A program made the translations under genes and the position numbers. A stretch of 64,000 bases of DNA from Thunnus maccoyii (lineage: Eukaryota; Chordata; Actinopteri; Scombriformes; Scombridae): the NCBI RefSeq assembly GCF_910596095.1, contig NC_056545.1, positions 20,483,067 to 20,547,066 on the forward strand, written 5' to 3'. Positions 36,301 through 49,828 of the stretch are shown piece after piece. How positions within the stretch are numbered: position 1 is the first letter of the stretch; each line of letters starts with the position of its first letter. Under the pieces are notes generated by a model, which was not told the DNA's origin, did no database searches, and saw only the letters and a program-made list of their open reading frames with translations.

Positions 36301-39300
36301 ATGTGAGATTATGCAGATTTAACATCATAACATTTTACTGATTTAGCCACCTGCTGGCATTTAAGCTTAGGAATATAATTAAATAAAAAAGAGCCATCAT
36401 ATGACCTCTTACTTAATACTGCTGACATCTCTAAACACTGGATGAACTGCAGCCACACACATAAGAAACATACATAAGAAATACATGTTTCAAATATTTA
36501 GTTTTCACCTATAATGTACTAAAAAGAGTTTCGAGTCAGTTAGTCTTTGAAGCTAATATGGCACATGCAAAATGAAGTTTCTTAAATAAGTGATGAACGT
36601 GAACTCTTAAATATGGATAAGAAAAACTGTGCATTTTTTATGCAACTGTAGATAGCACTTTTTTTCAAATGGGATCCTCACACTTGATATTCTCTGCCTT
36701 TGAGCTGACAGCGTGCTCCTAATTGGGTTTCAAATCAGCGCCACAGACTCTGTTGGGTAAATGAGTCACCCCCTCTCTAATCTCTATAGAGGAAGAAAAT
36801 AGGAGCGAGGGTACCTGTTCCCCCGCCTCTGTCCCTCTCTTTTCTCATGTTAATGGGGGTGCGGTCCTCGATCCCGGGCACCATCTGCCCTTCCTCAGGG
36901 TTTGGGCCCCAAGCACTCCAGACGTGCCCCATTGTTTGTGTGTGTCCAAGCAGAAAGTGGTGAGTACACATGGTTCTTGTGGCCCAAAAGGCTCCTGCAT
37001 CAAGAGCACGAGCCTGCTGTTCATTAGCCTACATGTGACAGAGGGAGGGGGCTGCTCGCGTGCCCTGTGTGCAGCAACATCAGGGCGATTTTTGTTCTGC
37101 TGGGAGTCCTGTTCAGATTTTATGTGTGATGTCATTCTAAGTAACCGTTGGCTGAGGGATGATACAACAGGTCGACATGTTCTTTCAAGTGTATTTTTCA
37201 TGAGTTTAGCAGCGATATCATACTTCAGATTATCTTTGAACTGATCTGTTGTGCTCTGAAAGTAAGGATGCATAATTCAAGTTTTGTAAAAAAAATATAG
37301 TAATAATGTGTGGTGGACAGGTGGACAAACACATGAATAGCCTTTAGACAGTAATGATTCAAATATAATGTATTCAAATAAGAATGTACTACTGTCCCTG
37401 TTTTATCATCACTTTTTATTTGAATTTAACTGCACATCACAAACATAAAATGCATAAAGCTTATGAAAATTAAAAAACAGTAATAAGACAATAAGTTCTG
37501 TTTATACTCATTATCCACTAAGAAATTTTCAGAATCTACATCCTTCATACACTGAACCTAGGGTGAGTGCAGTGCCCTCCTTGAGCTAATTAGCACATTT
37601 TTGGCGACATGCATCTTTCCCACTGAGCTCAGTCAAAACTGAGTGTCTGAGATGTGATGGACGAATGAACTGAAGGATGGAGACCAAAGTATAACTGCCC
37701 TTTCTCAGTATTAATATTGTGGGGGATGATAAAATGATGGATCAAAATGTCATTTACAATCTTGGGAGGAATAATTACAAATGTGCCACGATAACCTTTT
37801 GATGGAATTAATTTGATTACAAACCAAGTTATTCTGCAGAAACTGAAAAAAAACAAGGTATTGATAAAATCAACGTTAAATTAGATAAATCAGGTTACAA
37901 ATGTGCTCCCTAAGACCTGTAGAGAGCATGCTGTTGGTTAAATAAAACACAACAGTTTTTGAATTTTAATAACTGAAGAGAAAGGTGTTCTGATTAGACG
38001 TCACAGTAGCCCACAAGGACATTCTTGGGTGAAAATGCCTCCTCATTAAAAATTCATGAAAATTTGTCTTGTGGACATGGGCACTCAAGGGAAAAAGATA
38101 CTAGCTGCTAACCAAATATGAAATATCAGTCTGCTTTAACTCTGTATTTGACTATATGTTTTTTTGTTTTTTATTTATTTATCTGTAATTGAGCAGCAAA
38201 GGTGTGTGCACAATTTCTTACCCATCTATGAGTCCTCATGTGACCTGACAAGGTAACCCACCAGTTACCCGACACAACACCGACAACAGATTATGACTCT
38301 CCATCGGGTTTGCCCTCCTCATTTTCAAAGCTACATGCTGCTGGCTGCATTGAGATTAGTTATTGAACTGTCCAAGCAAAGGGAAACAAGGCCGCTTCAG
38401 AGGCACAGCACACAATAAGCCAGCTGTCAGTGGGAGGGGCTTGTTCAGACCACTGTTGTCATGGATAGGACTTTTGTGTTGTGTTGGCCTCACAGAGCTG
38501 ATAGGTGATCCTGTGTGAGGCCGCCATGCACTGATTAATATTGACACAAGGCTTTGATTGAGGACAGGCAAGTGAGCAGAGTTAAAGAGGGCAGCGGGGT
38601 ATATCCAACTCAGAAATGTCAGCAAAGGTGCAGTGAATATGGATACATTGTGAATATCTATAAGGGAAGGCAGTGTGCGAAATGTGTGCAAGCAACACTG
38701 TTGCATATTGACATGGTGATAAGGTTAATAGATGTAAAGAAAACTACAGGGTAACCTAATTTAGCATTATCAGGATAAGAAAATACTGGATTTTTTTGTG
38801 ACATTGCACTAAAAATAAAATACTTTTGTGCCCTACATTTTGTGTTAATGCTGCCTTTACTGCTGACCACTGGCAGCCTTTTGATAATACTTGTATAACA
38901 ACTGAATAATAACTGACCTTTATAAGCGTGCACATTAAACCCCTCTCTCTAATCCCTAGAGGCTACTCATTTGCCTCCTCACCCCTGTTTTACATTCAAA
39001 GGTGCGTCTCTGAGCGAGCATCTTCTCGGCAGCATCAGAGCTGATGTCCTTGCCGAGTGTTTGAAATTATGTGAGTTCACACTATTACACTGAATGAAAA
39101 ACCTGTGTTGTTAGTCTTTACTAACAGGTTGTTACGTTGAATGATTCTAGACAATCATTCATAAGCCTTTACTGTATGCTTACTGGCTTGTCTGACATCT
39201 TTCAACTGGATAAACAGCTCTACATAATTTAAGACCAATAAGCAATTCATAAGATGGCACAGTGGCCTTTAGGCAGGTCATTTTATGTTTGCTTTACTTT

Positions 39301-41465
39301 TTAGTCACAAAATCTAGCTAACCGCATTGACTGTTACACGCTAAACCATTTTAAATGAATTAAAACATTAATATTTATCAGAATAGAATAGGTAGTACTG
39401 CCAATGGCTGACATAGTTTCTGTTTTAAATGTGTATTGTTAACACCAAACAGTCTGAAGTAATTTAAAATCTAAGATAATTTAAGTGTAAGATGGATTTG
39501 TATATTGTAGATTCCACTGTCATACAAATGTCATAATAAAAATCCCCAAATCCCTCTTAAGAACGGATTTACCAGACTGTGTTACAATCCAGAGGTTATA
39601 GTACTGTGTGTTAAATGGCAAAAGTTGCAGTGTAATGGTCGAAATTCTAGCCAAATGTCCAACAGCAGGATGAGGTTGGACATCAGTTTAGAAGTTGGCA
39701 ACAAAAACAAAGGAGCAGATATGAACTATAATTGTTATAATCACCATACCTACTAACTACTGTGGATAGATATATTTTTCTGGGATACTTCATCTTCTAG
39801 GTTTTGCATCACAGGCCATCATGTATTAGATATACTGGGAAACAACTCAGTTCACATTAAACACATCATACCAGCCTCACAGCCATCAGATAGAGCAGAC
39901 TATGTAACTGCAAAATGTCAATAAGACCCCCCTCCACATGCATGCACACACCACCCCGTTGGGGGTAACCATGTATAACAGTGTAGGGATAAAGGAGTTG
40001 TGCTTCATGGCACAGACCAGCATTCATAATCCAAACATAGTCAGATGAAATGCTCCCTCTTAGCCTTAGCATCCTCTTTGAATAAGCAGGTTGAAACATG
40101 TAACATAGCCTACATTTAAAATCTTGGCAAAACAGCCAAGGTGTTAAGTGCACAACATTAAAACACGCTGTAATCTGTAATTACTGTGCTCAGCTGTCAG
40201 TGTTTACAGTACATTACTGTCGCACATTATGTACACTCTGAAAAATGGGGAATAGACTTAATGAGCTCTTGTAAAACCGTTGGTAACCTGTCAATAGGTT
40301 ACCCATAATCAGCAGGATAAAGGCCTACTAACCTCAATTAAATTCCTTTGGGGGTAATTTCTGCCATGCCAGCACACACAAAAAGTAGTTTTCCTGTTTG
40401 TGATTGTAGCTGTTGCGTGGCTGAGCGTGATCCATTATCTTTTACATGCCAACTTACCAGTGAAGGGTTTACAGAAGTTAATCTGATGTAGGAAAATGAG
40501 GAGCATTTAATACACTGTCCACACCAGCCCTGACCCTTCTGTTTTACCCACTGACATCAGAGCCCTTACACAAATACTAGATATTGCTCTATACACTTTT
40601 TGTTGATGGAGCATTTATGCAATATATTGTCCTAATAATTTATCAATCAAAACAGCAATTAAATATAATTGCAACCTCTGTTTAAAAGGGTTGAACAAGT
40701 TGTTTCTTTTAATCTAACATTTAGTCAAAGAAGTAGGAGCACTTGCGACTTGGACGTTTTGGAAAACAGACTTATCATGACACTGTGCCTTCCTTAATTG
40801 CACTAATTCATGTCAGTATTAACTAAAAGAAAACTGCTTAGTTGTTATTAAAGTGTGTATTTGTGAGATCAGAGATTTTATTGATGCCAATAGTGGTGAA
40901 GTTTAGTTCAGTGGGATTCACCTACATACTTAATCTCTTCTCATATATCATCATTTCCTGCGAGCCTTGCATGTCTCTCTCAAGCTTCCCTCTACCTCTG
41001 CTCCCAAGGCACAGTGAGCTCTACCATAATATGATAATCTAAACCATAATTTGATATGGTTTATACAGTAGTGATTGGACGGTGCTGCGATTATTTGATT
41101 CTAGACCAAAGAACGTATCATCTCAAATTTCTTCCTTCCATTTTGCAGAATGTTACATTCCTCTTGGACTAATGAAGAAGGATCATTAGGAAGTTCTGCT
41201 ACACATTAGCAGTGATGAAATTCACCAGCTATATGGCAAACAATCTCGTTCCAAACAAAAATCGTATGACATTTCTGTTGAAGGGATTTATTGCTCGCCC
41301 TGCAGAAGTGGTAAATCAATGGGATTCTCTAATAAATCAAATAGATTGAACTGGATTGCAAAGCTCCACCATCTCCTCAACAGAAAACCTGTTGAGGAAC
41401 ACTGCAGCACACATACAAATATACAAATAGATGCAAATATACAAAATAGATGCAAACAAGACTAA

Positions 41466-42735
41466 AAATATACAGCTATGCTAGCAGTTTTGTGTGGCTG
41501 CCATAGTGGTGCTTTGAGTTAAATGGATCACCATAGCATAGCGTCAGCATGCTAACATGTTCACAGTGATAATGTTAACATGCTGTTGTTTAGCAGGAAT
41601 AATGTTTGCCATGTTCATAATCTTAGTTTGCATGTTAGCATGCTAAAATCTCCTATTTCACACTAAACGCAAAGTACAGCTGAGGCCGATGGGCATGTTA
41701 ATAGTTTTGTATTTGCTCAAACCAAAGTATTGGACAAATTCAAGCTGGAGTGCGGGACTTTTGTCTCTCCCCTCTGGCAGTGAGAGTAAAGGGGGGCGCT
41801 TGGCTTTGATTGCCTGACACAGGCATGCAGCACGCTCTCATGCGCACCCCGAATGATGGTCCACCGGCCCACCGGGATTTGTACCAAAACAGTATGCCTG
41901 ATAGCCAGTACACCACTGGCCATAACCTACTGTTGTGGCTGTAAAACGGTGGATAAATTGTTTTGAGTGTCACAACACCTCCATGAAATGACTTGTTTCA
42001 CTATCAGAATTTGATCTATTCGCTCCTTTAACATTTGGAAAGTCTAGAAGCGCCGCATGATTACCAGCCAAATGGCCAGCGTGGAAATGGCACCCCGACA
42101 TGAGATTTAAAAACTCCATATACTGTGAAATACAGAGAGATTTATCTGGCGGTGATAGGCTTGATCAAAATTGTGTGAACTCGTTTGGCAAGGGCTTGAA
42201 TGTAACGGATGTTCATTTATGTGTAAAAGTTCTGCACTGCAGGTTTAAACTGGTAATGGGTCTAGATGGAAAGCAAAGGAATCACAAAAGTTGTTAAAAT
42301 TCATCATGAGTGGGACATAAATGTCAAATACCAAATGTCATGGCAATCTATCAAATAGTTTCAATCACCATTCACACTGTGAATCATCCAGGAACCATGA
42401 ATATCTAAATTTTGTGCCAATCCAGTCAGCGCATGTGGAGATTTTTCACTGGATAAGTCATTTGATCCATTCATAGGCAATCCATAGTTATTGAGACATT
42501 TCACAAAAAAAAAATGTCAACCTGAGCTGCTGGTGGTGCTAGAGGAAAAGTCAAGGGATCACCAAAAGTCAGTTGGGTTCATCCTCTAGGGACAATAAAT
42601 GTTTGTAAAAAATATCATTACAATCCATCCAACGGTTGTCGAGATATTTCAGTCTCAACCAAAGTGATGGACTGACCAACTGACCAACAGACTGACATTG
42701 CCATCCATCTGAAAAGCCCCTAATAATTGTAATTG
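41466..42735. mobile_element. Teleost dispersed repeat split by an insertion
   Basis: The left part (41466-41742) has the repeated GCATGCTAACATG motifs and ends in AAAGTATTGGACAAATTCAA. The right part (42245-42735) has two internal repeats of the type GGATCACCAAAAGTCAGT, CATGGCAATCTATC, and ends CTGACATTGCCATCCATCTG. I recognise both parts as one common percomorph element; in intact copies they adjoin. About 500 bp of unrelated sequence (about 41743-42244) separates them. Confidence 0.7.
41743..42244. mobile_element. Insertion inside the dispersed repeat
   Basis: About 500 bp with a base composition richer in GC at its left end, carrying GATGGTCCACCGGCCCACC. It interrupts the 41466-42735 element. 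No transposase frame or clear terminal repeats; the family is not recognised. Boundaries are approximate. Confidence 0.5.
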
Positions 42736-45247
42736 ACTAGATTAGTAATTCTCTTACTTTTCCTTTACATAATTCTCATTAAGGATGAAAGATTTGAAAT
42801 ACTGTGGTTTTTAATTTGTTGCAATAATCTGACATGTGGTATAATAAACAGAAGTGACAAGGGTGGAACATATGCTTCAAGTTAAATGCAAGAACAAACT
42901 CTAAACTCCGATGTTCATAACAAGATTACAATACTGTTTTAGGAGCCTGCCTGATTATATTACTGATTAGATTATTAGTCAGAATAGGTTGAATAGGTGA
43001 ATAGATTATATGGTCATGTAGGTTGTATATATTGAAAGCAATTTTCCTGACTCTGCCCACAACACTAGTAAATTTCAGACAGGGCTTATTACAAAATGTC
43101 ACCGCAGAGATGTGCTCTGCCTCTGAGGATATTTATAGGATTCATTATATAAACCTGATCACTGACAGCGGCCTATGGATACTAGTAAATCATGCTCCCC
43201 CTTACTGCAGCTGCAGGTTGTCCTGTCAGCTCCTCATCTGAGCTTTCACCACCAAGCTTTAGGAAATGATCTGCCTTGAGTATTCCTAGCTAAGTTTATA
43301 GGTTAACAGTAGCACATATTCAGCAGATCCAGTGCAAAATGGGGAACGGAGAAGATATTGCATCAGTGCATGCATCAAGTTAATGTCAATATACAGCTAC
43401 TGGAACTGCAACAGTTTTAGATGCAAGATGAAAGCAGAGGGGCATGCTGAGAGTAAATTAAAGATATTTACTGTCTGTGGTGCTGAAGGAGCAGGTAAAT
43501 ATTCAGTGTATTTCAAAAGGACACGGCAACGGCACACATGGTTGTGAAAGGACGCATACTGGCTGTGGTAGAGAGTCTGTGACCTTTTTAATCATTGTTG
43601 CCATCCCAGTTTGATTCTTTTAGAGTATAAAGCGCTTGCTCTTCTCACGGAGCAGACAAAGCATGTTAATCCAGCTGAAATGTATAATCCTTTGTTCATT
43701 TCACCTGTTAAATCTACTTGAATCTACAAAATGAAGGCTAAAAGAAAGGTTAAAGAAGCATCATTTTGAGCCTACGTCAATGCAGCCACATAAGGAAGTG
43801 GTTTTGTGAGTGTGTGTGTGTGTTATTTCTTTGTTGGGTGGTGTGTCCAGAATCTGCTGAAGGCCCCATAAGTATTAGGGCCGACCCTGTTGATTGGCTG
43901 AATGAGACTGACATAAAGTCTGCAAGACAGCAATAAATGGGTTACAGTTAGTGAAGTAACAGCTGTGGAAGAAAACTCATTATACCATGACATTTTCTCT
44001 TTAGTGGATGGCATAAACGCATGGGTCAAAAGCACAAAGCATGGTGGTTGCTTTGGTCCAAGGAACAAAAACCTTTGAATAATATTTGAGAATACAAAAG
44101 ACATGAATTGATCCGTCCTGGTTCCTGTTGTGGTTAGTACTGTCACTTCACAGGGGTGAGTTAATCTCTCTCTGTGTCTGCCCGTGTTTCTCTTGAACAC
44201 AAAGACCAGTGGGTTTGGTTAATGGTGACTCTGAAAATGCTTTATGTTTGAGATTGTGTTTTTTTGTCTATGTGTCAGACATGTGATGGAGAGCTGACCT
44301 TTCTGGGGTATTTCCTCTCCATCAAGCAAATATTTGCCGGGGCGGCTCCTCTGTGACCCTGACTATTACAGTCACTATTACGGTCACATGTCCAGAAAGT
44401 CGTTAGTATGGAAAATTAATGACTTAGTGGTTACAGTTGTCTGAAACTCATGAGAGGATTGAGCTGAGAAAAACATAACAAATAATGACCAGAAAACAAT
44501 AGTGATGTCCTAAAATGCTAACATGTAAGAGGCCAGTATTATCCAAATATTGGTTTTTTTGTCATGTTATAAAGGCTTTGTAATGCCAGTTGTATTGTCT
44601 CAGATCCAGAGGTATTTTGACACTTTGCTGTGTTAAGTGTGCCTCATTGCCTCAGTGTAAATGTACAGTGATCCTTAGTGTCTGCTGTCAGGAGTCAGAG
44701 CAAACCCTTGTCACCACTTTAAAATGTTTGCATGGCCCTGCTGAACTAAATTCACATTTGCATTTCTCTTTCTTATCCATGCTGGCAGAGCTTAGTCAGG
44801 TCTGTCTATTGAAACATTTGCCTTCCTGCAAAACTGAGGAAAACTCTTGAGAAAGATGTGCATTAGAATATTCCAGATTTTTCATATATTTAAAATCCCC
44901 AAGACTTAGGAAAGTAAGAACCATCTCACGCATTTGTTACCTAAAAAAAAATGCAAATCTCCCACTTTTATCAAAATGTATTTTATTCTATTTGCTTAGT
45001 TGCTCAGAAAATGTATTTAAGAAATCACAAGGATGTAAATGATTTCGAGGGGCATTGTCTTCCAGTAATCGTCAGGTTCTCCATTTGAGTGAACACTGTC
45101 ACTGAACAGCCATATTACTCTCCGACGAGGAATCGACATTACAGGGGTTGTCAGGACAACCAGCCATGATTCACAGAGCCTCAGATAGGCCTCCACCTTG
45201 GGCTAGAAGCACTAGCCATGAGACTGAGCAGATGCTGTGCCAGTCAG

Positions 45248-45284
45248 CCAATCGCAGGTGAGATAGAGGAAAAAGATGACATCA
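45248..45284 (+). promoter_or_regulatory. CCAAT plus CRE-like module 1 upstream of pak3
   Basis: CCAAT at 45248-45252 and TGACATCA at 45277-45284. The DNA to its right (TAGGC, TTAGGG, CAGTGAATA) resembles that to the right of module 2 at 46352-46381. A possible donor (GAAG then GTATTTGG) is near 45511. Suggests an alternative promoter, by inference. Confidence 0.4.
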
Positions 45285-46351
45285 TAGGCAAATTAGGGCA
45301 AACGCAGTGAATATTTTGGTTGTCGTCTCCGCTTGCGTACGAACCCGGAGTCATTTTTGTACTCTGAAAAAAGAAATCTGTAGCTGTTTGGCAGAACAGC
45401 TACAGAAAAACTCCTGTTATGAAAGCTGGAGAGTCCATACAAATCTGTCAATTAGATATTCTGTCAGACAGTTAACTTACACCACTTGGCATCAGCAGAC
45501 AAATCTTGAAGGTATTTGGGTAAAAATGCAGCACAATTATCTATTTATTGTCTGTAATTGAACAGCATCACTTCAATGGTTTTGCCAAAAATGTTCAATG
45601 GTGCACATAACATTGCAATATGTAATAGATTATCTTATAGCAATAAGGAATCTTCTTTGAAATCAATATTTCACCAGTTACGGGCAAAAAAGAAAACTTT
45701 ACACTTATAACCAGAATTGGCAGATGCTTATTGTATCTATTTATTTTAGAGAATAAGATGATTTTTAAACAAAGCATCCACCTTTCTACACAAAATAAAA
45801 GTGGACTATTCCATGTACCATAGATAAATGTGAAAGTTTGGGTGGTGTTTGTGATAAATTTGAGTAAAATCCAGGGATCTCATTTCAGCTTGTGATTAGT
45901 TGTGTACTGCTTTTTGTACTCAGAATGATCAATAATAATAATAATGGATGGGGAAATAGCGTGGATATAGCAAATTATTATATTTTACTATACTTTTACT
46001 ACGAATACTTTCCTATAAATTGTATGCTTTCATGTGGTCTACACATTTTGAAACTATAACTGTAACTGTAACAAAGCATAGAGGCTATGTCATTTCAAAT
46101 GTATACATTTTGTTAAATTTACAATTGTTGTGTCAAGTTTTACCAGCTTCTGTGTGACATTAAGAGGTTAGCACACAAACCGCAGCCTTACAAGTTTGCA
46201 AAAGAAAAGAATTTGTGTTGGATATAAGATCCCTTCCTCCTGGGCTTCTCACCCAGCAGGTTTGGTCTGTCAAACAGAAAACCAACTCTGTCTGTCCGTT
46301 GGCTGCCTCCTCCCCCAGACCTGCTGCCTGCATTAATATTCAGCCTCTCAG

Positions 46352-46381
46352 CCAATGGGCAAAGCAGGGTGGATGACATCA
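46352..46381 (+). promoter_or_regulatory. CCAAT plus CRE-like module 2, likely pak3 promoter
   Basis: CCAAT at 46352-46356 and TGACATCA at 46374-46381, about 200 bp upstream of a good splice donor at 46582. Plus-strand orientation fits pak3. Confidence 0.45.
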
Positions 46382-46399
46382 TGGGCTAGGGAACAGTGA

Positions 46400-46581
46400 A
46401 CAGCCAGTGAAGCATCCAGCCTGCCGAACAAGCTTGCTTTTAGGGTCAGGAACTGGTCCGACAAGAGAATGGCAATCCTGCCTTTAAACTGTCATTAGGA
46501 CCGTACGGTTGACGATGAATCTACCAGAGCTCCAGGCCCAAAGGCGAAACACTGAGCAAGAGAATGTGAAGACATATTTCA
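46400..46581 (+). other. pak3: Candidate 5' non-coding exon of pak3
   Basis: Sequence ending in ATATTTCAG then GTAATTCC (donor at 46582), following the CCAAT/CRE module. It includes a short upstream open frame (from the ATG at about 46515) that would read across the junction. The pak3 coding exon has an acceptor 22 nt before its start codon (60212/60213), so an upstream non-coding exon must exist; this is the best candidate I see. The implied intron is about 13.6 kb. Family knowledge: PAK3 genes have several alternative 5' UTR exons. Confidence 0.4.
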
Positions 46582-46611
46582 GGTAATTCCCTCTCTGTGT
46601 ATGCAATAGGG

Positions 46612-46676
46612 GATGTGGAGGGGGGAAGGCAGAGGAGGGAGGAGAGGAGAGGAGGAGGAGGAGGAGGGGGAGGCTG
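46612..46676. repeat. Purine-rich (GGA)n tract
   Basis: About 65 bases with almost only G and A on the plus strand, directly downstream of the candidate pak3 first exon. Capable in principle of triplex or quadruplex formation. Confidence 0.85.
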
Positions 46677-46941
46677 TGTATGTAGGGGTGCTTTGTAGCC
46701 TTTTTTTCTCTTCTTCCACTCTGTATTCTGCCCTGCTAAGGAGGCAGCTGTTTTATCAGCAGTCTGAGCGTGAGAGCGAGGTGGAAATGGATGCCTGCAT
46801 CAGATGGTGTGGACATGTTTAGTATGATCATATACACCCCCTCTGCATCCCATCATGTCTTTATACACTCCCTTGTGTCTCCCAAATAGCATCTTTATTG
46901 ATGGGGAGGTGTTAGAATCAATGGTGGCATTTGTACGGGCC

Positions 46942-46952
46942 TTGTGTGTGTG

Positions 46953-46987
<35 letters not shown>

Positions 46988-47007
46988 ATGTGTGTGTGTG
47001 TGTGTGT
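46942..47007. repeat. (GT)n microsatellite
   Basis: Interrupted GT repeat of about 65 bases in the presumed first intron of pak3. A G-run (GGGGGGGGGCGGGGGG) follows at 47127-47143. Confidence 0.9.
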
Positions 47008-49494
47008 TAGTTCTGGAGAAATGCAGCAGCTGCAGTGGCAACACTGGAACATAAAAAGGACCAATGCTATTTTGGGTCTGTAGTCCCGAGGCTGACGGAT
47101 GGATCTGAGCTGTATATGCTATGGATGGGGGGGGGGGCGGGGGGTTGATGGATGGTTAATATGCTGCTGGATGCTCTTTTGTTATCTCTGCACTGCCTTA
47201 CTTATGGCCTTTTAAGGGAGGGTTTTATGAAGAAATGGCTTTAAATTCCATTCTTGTCTTTCAACGACCACAGACATACAGCGTAGAGATGTGCCGCTGT
47301 CTCCCGGCTTTAACATGGATGTGTATAGCAGTTTCATGGCGGCTGTAGTGACAGGGAGATATACAACATCTGGTCACCTGACTTCATTGGGGACCGGAGT
47401 GGGGGTGGGGGCCCGGTCCTGTGAAAGCTGAGCTATTCTGCCTCAGATTCTTCCACAGCCATCAGTGGAGGAGGATGGAAGGATTGGCTACAGTAGGAGC
47501 CGAATGCGTGTCTCCTTGTCACCTCTGCTCATTTAGATTGTGGTGACAGAGCCAACGTAGTGCGAGCGAGAGATTTCCTCTCCCAGGAAGCGCAGTCATC
47601 CTCCAGGTTTGTGAGAAGCAGGGCCTGATGGGAGACCTGTTGTCTGGCTGTCGCGTGAAAGAGGGATGTTAGGGAGTCAGCTCTGTGATCGAGGGAGGGA
47701 GAGATGATTGTAGAAGGAATTGGGGGATGGGATACAGAAGGTGCTACTCCCTGCGAACATTGGCCTGTTCTATTGATATAGATAGGGTACATGCTCTTCC
47801 ATTCACCACTAATCTATCTGTCCAGACATCCAACACCATGAATGTACTCCTTTCTTTTTTTTCATCTAAGGATGTCTATGTCTTTTGCTACATTTTTGAA
47901 TGGAAATATTTAGTGGATTAAACATAAACTGTGCCAAACCACCAACACCAGTGAACATATTTTGTTGATTAAAGCTTGATTCTACCTGAAACTCACTGGA
48001 AATGTTGTCACTGAATTAAATAGTTTGTGATGGTACAACACAATACTCATCACACAGCTCTTGGTAGAAAGGACTCTCAACCTTGTGATCTAATGCAGTG
48101 TCACAATCAAATGACAGAGATGCTGCGATATACTGTACATTTAGAGTAGAGGCATTTGATGTTTCTACATCCTGCTGTTCAACTGATCTGTAAAACTACT
48201 GCTGGATAATTCTCCACTCTGGGTTATTAGACTCTTCGCTACCCATACCACAAGCATTATATATTCATCACACCTTTATCTACACAGATCTGTTACAGAC
48301 AAATGGACAATATTGTATTATGTTTGTCTATATGGGTCTGTGTAGGGCTGCTTACCATCAGTTGAAGATATTCAGCCAGTGTAGGCTGTTGTCTGTGTAG
48401 GTTACATGCACCTCATGAAAATTTTATAAGTGCAAAGAAAGAACACACGCCAATCAAAAGGCAGTAGGTAATGTGACTGGTCTCATATACTGTAGATGTG
48501 CATTCTCTGTTACTAAAAGTGCACCTTCCAGCACACTGTTTATAGTGTAAACATGAATCGTGCAGGTGAGCTTATTATGGCTTGACAAACACTTTCATGG
48601 CTGACTCTTGTGATCGACCAGCATAACCAAAACTACCATCACTTTTATTTTTATTACTCATATATTATAGTGAACAACCTGCATCAGATAGAACAACCTG
48701 GACAGATTGACGAGAGGGGAAGACAATAATTTAGTAAATCATCACTGTAAAGGGATATAAAATCCACATTTAGATCTTTTACAGTATTATTTTGAAAGTG
48801 TTATAATAAATGAGGGTACTTCTTTTCCTGCTTCACCTAAGACATGTGACATTTTGCTTTAATAATGAATGATTTTACTCTAGCATGATTTGTCAGGAAG
48901 GGATTCTTTGCAATATTAGAAACGGTATTATTGAAGAGACTAACTGGACCTTCTTATCTCTCAGCTTTGTGGATAATTTCGGTAGTAGGTGTTTGGTTTT
49001 CCTTTGTTCAATTGACTTGTACAACCAAAATGTGTATATCTAATCTGTTACCACATATAAGCATAAATTGATATGTACATTTTTTTAAAATGGTCATAGA
49101 CGACGCATAATAAAAGCAGCACTTCATTTGTATGATAAAACAATGTGAGACATTTATTTTCCAGTATGTTGGACTGTTTATTACCATGTGTGTTAGTGTG
49201 CAGTTCTGGGTTTCCCCATGTTTTCCACTGGCCGGTGTAACCCAACACACACAGCCTCTCTTACCTCACCTCGGCAAACAAAAGCAGTAGACACAGAACC
49301 TCATCTTGGCCTGTAGCCTGCTAACTGTGCTGCCTGAAATATGATAGTAGGACACACAACACATACAAGTAGGCCTCCATCTGTTGAGGACTTAGTCTGC
49401 GTGAGTTATGCTGCCAGACAGCTTGTTGTTCAGTACAGTTACTGTTAAGGTCTCTTGTCAACAGTTTAGAAATGCGCAGTGGTCTCGTGTGGGG

Positions 49495-49770
49495 TGAGCA
49501 TGTTTTAGTTACCTCATTGGGACCTTTTCTGGTATAAACACTGACCTTGTCGGGACCAGTAGTCCACATGGGGACCAAAGCCCAGTCCTAAAGAGGCAAA
49601 ACATCATTTATGAGGTCCTGGTTAGGGTTAGGGGTTAGGGTTAGGGTTAGGGGTAGTGTGTGAATTGAGGTTAGGCATGAATTGGTTAGAATTAGGGTTT
49701 GTATTAGGCTGTCCACAATGAATGGAAGTCAATGCAATGTCCTAACAAGGATAGCTGCGCAAACTTGGGT
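49495..49770. repeat. Dispersed repeat with an internal telomere-like TTAGGG array
   Basis: Contains GGGACCTTTTCTGGTATAAA, GGGGACCAAAGCCCAGTCCT and, at 49620-49662, about six units of TTAGGG or TTAGGGG. The right end (GAATGGAAGTCAATGCAATG then TCCTAACAAGGATAG) runs into a GT microsatellite. I know this arrangement as a recurring dispersed repeat in fish genomes. Confidence 0.65.
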
Positions 49771-49775
49771 GTTTC

Positions 49776-49828
49776 TGTGTGTGTGCGTGTATGTGTGTTT
49801 GTGTGTCTGTGTGTGTGTGTGTGTGTTT
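49776..49828. repeat. (GT)n microsatellite
   Basis: Interrupted GT repeat directly to the right of the dispersed repeat at 49495-49770. Confidence 0.85.

Larger units (their letters stand above)
32341..45090. other. Gene-poor stretch between mepce and the pak3 promoter region
   Basis: No gene supported. It contains a MITE copy (33040-33395), a nested dispersed repeat (41466-42735) and mixed AT-rich DNA. A GC-richer patch at 36700-37150 has open frames on both strands but no known domain and no coding signature. Some stretches may be regulatory elements for pak3. Confidence 0.45.

Noticed and set aside
36845-37273. 142-codon minus-strand open frame in a GC-richer patch
   Set aside because: No domain, no family resemblance, an overlapping frame of similar size on the other strand, and no paired splice sites. 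More likely a chance frame in GC-rich non-coding DNA.
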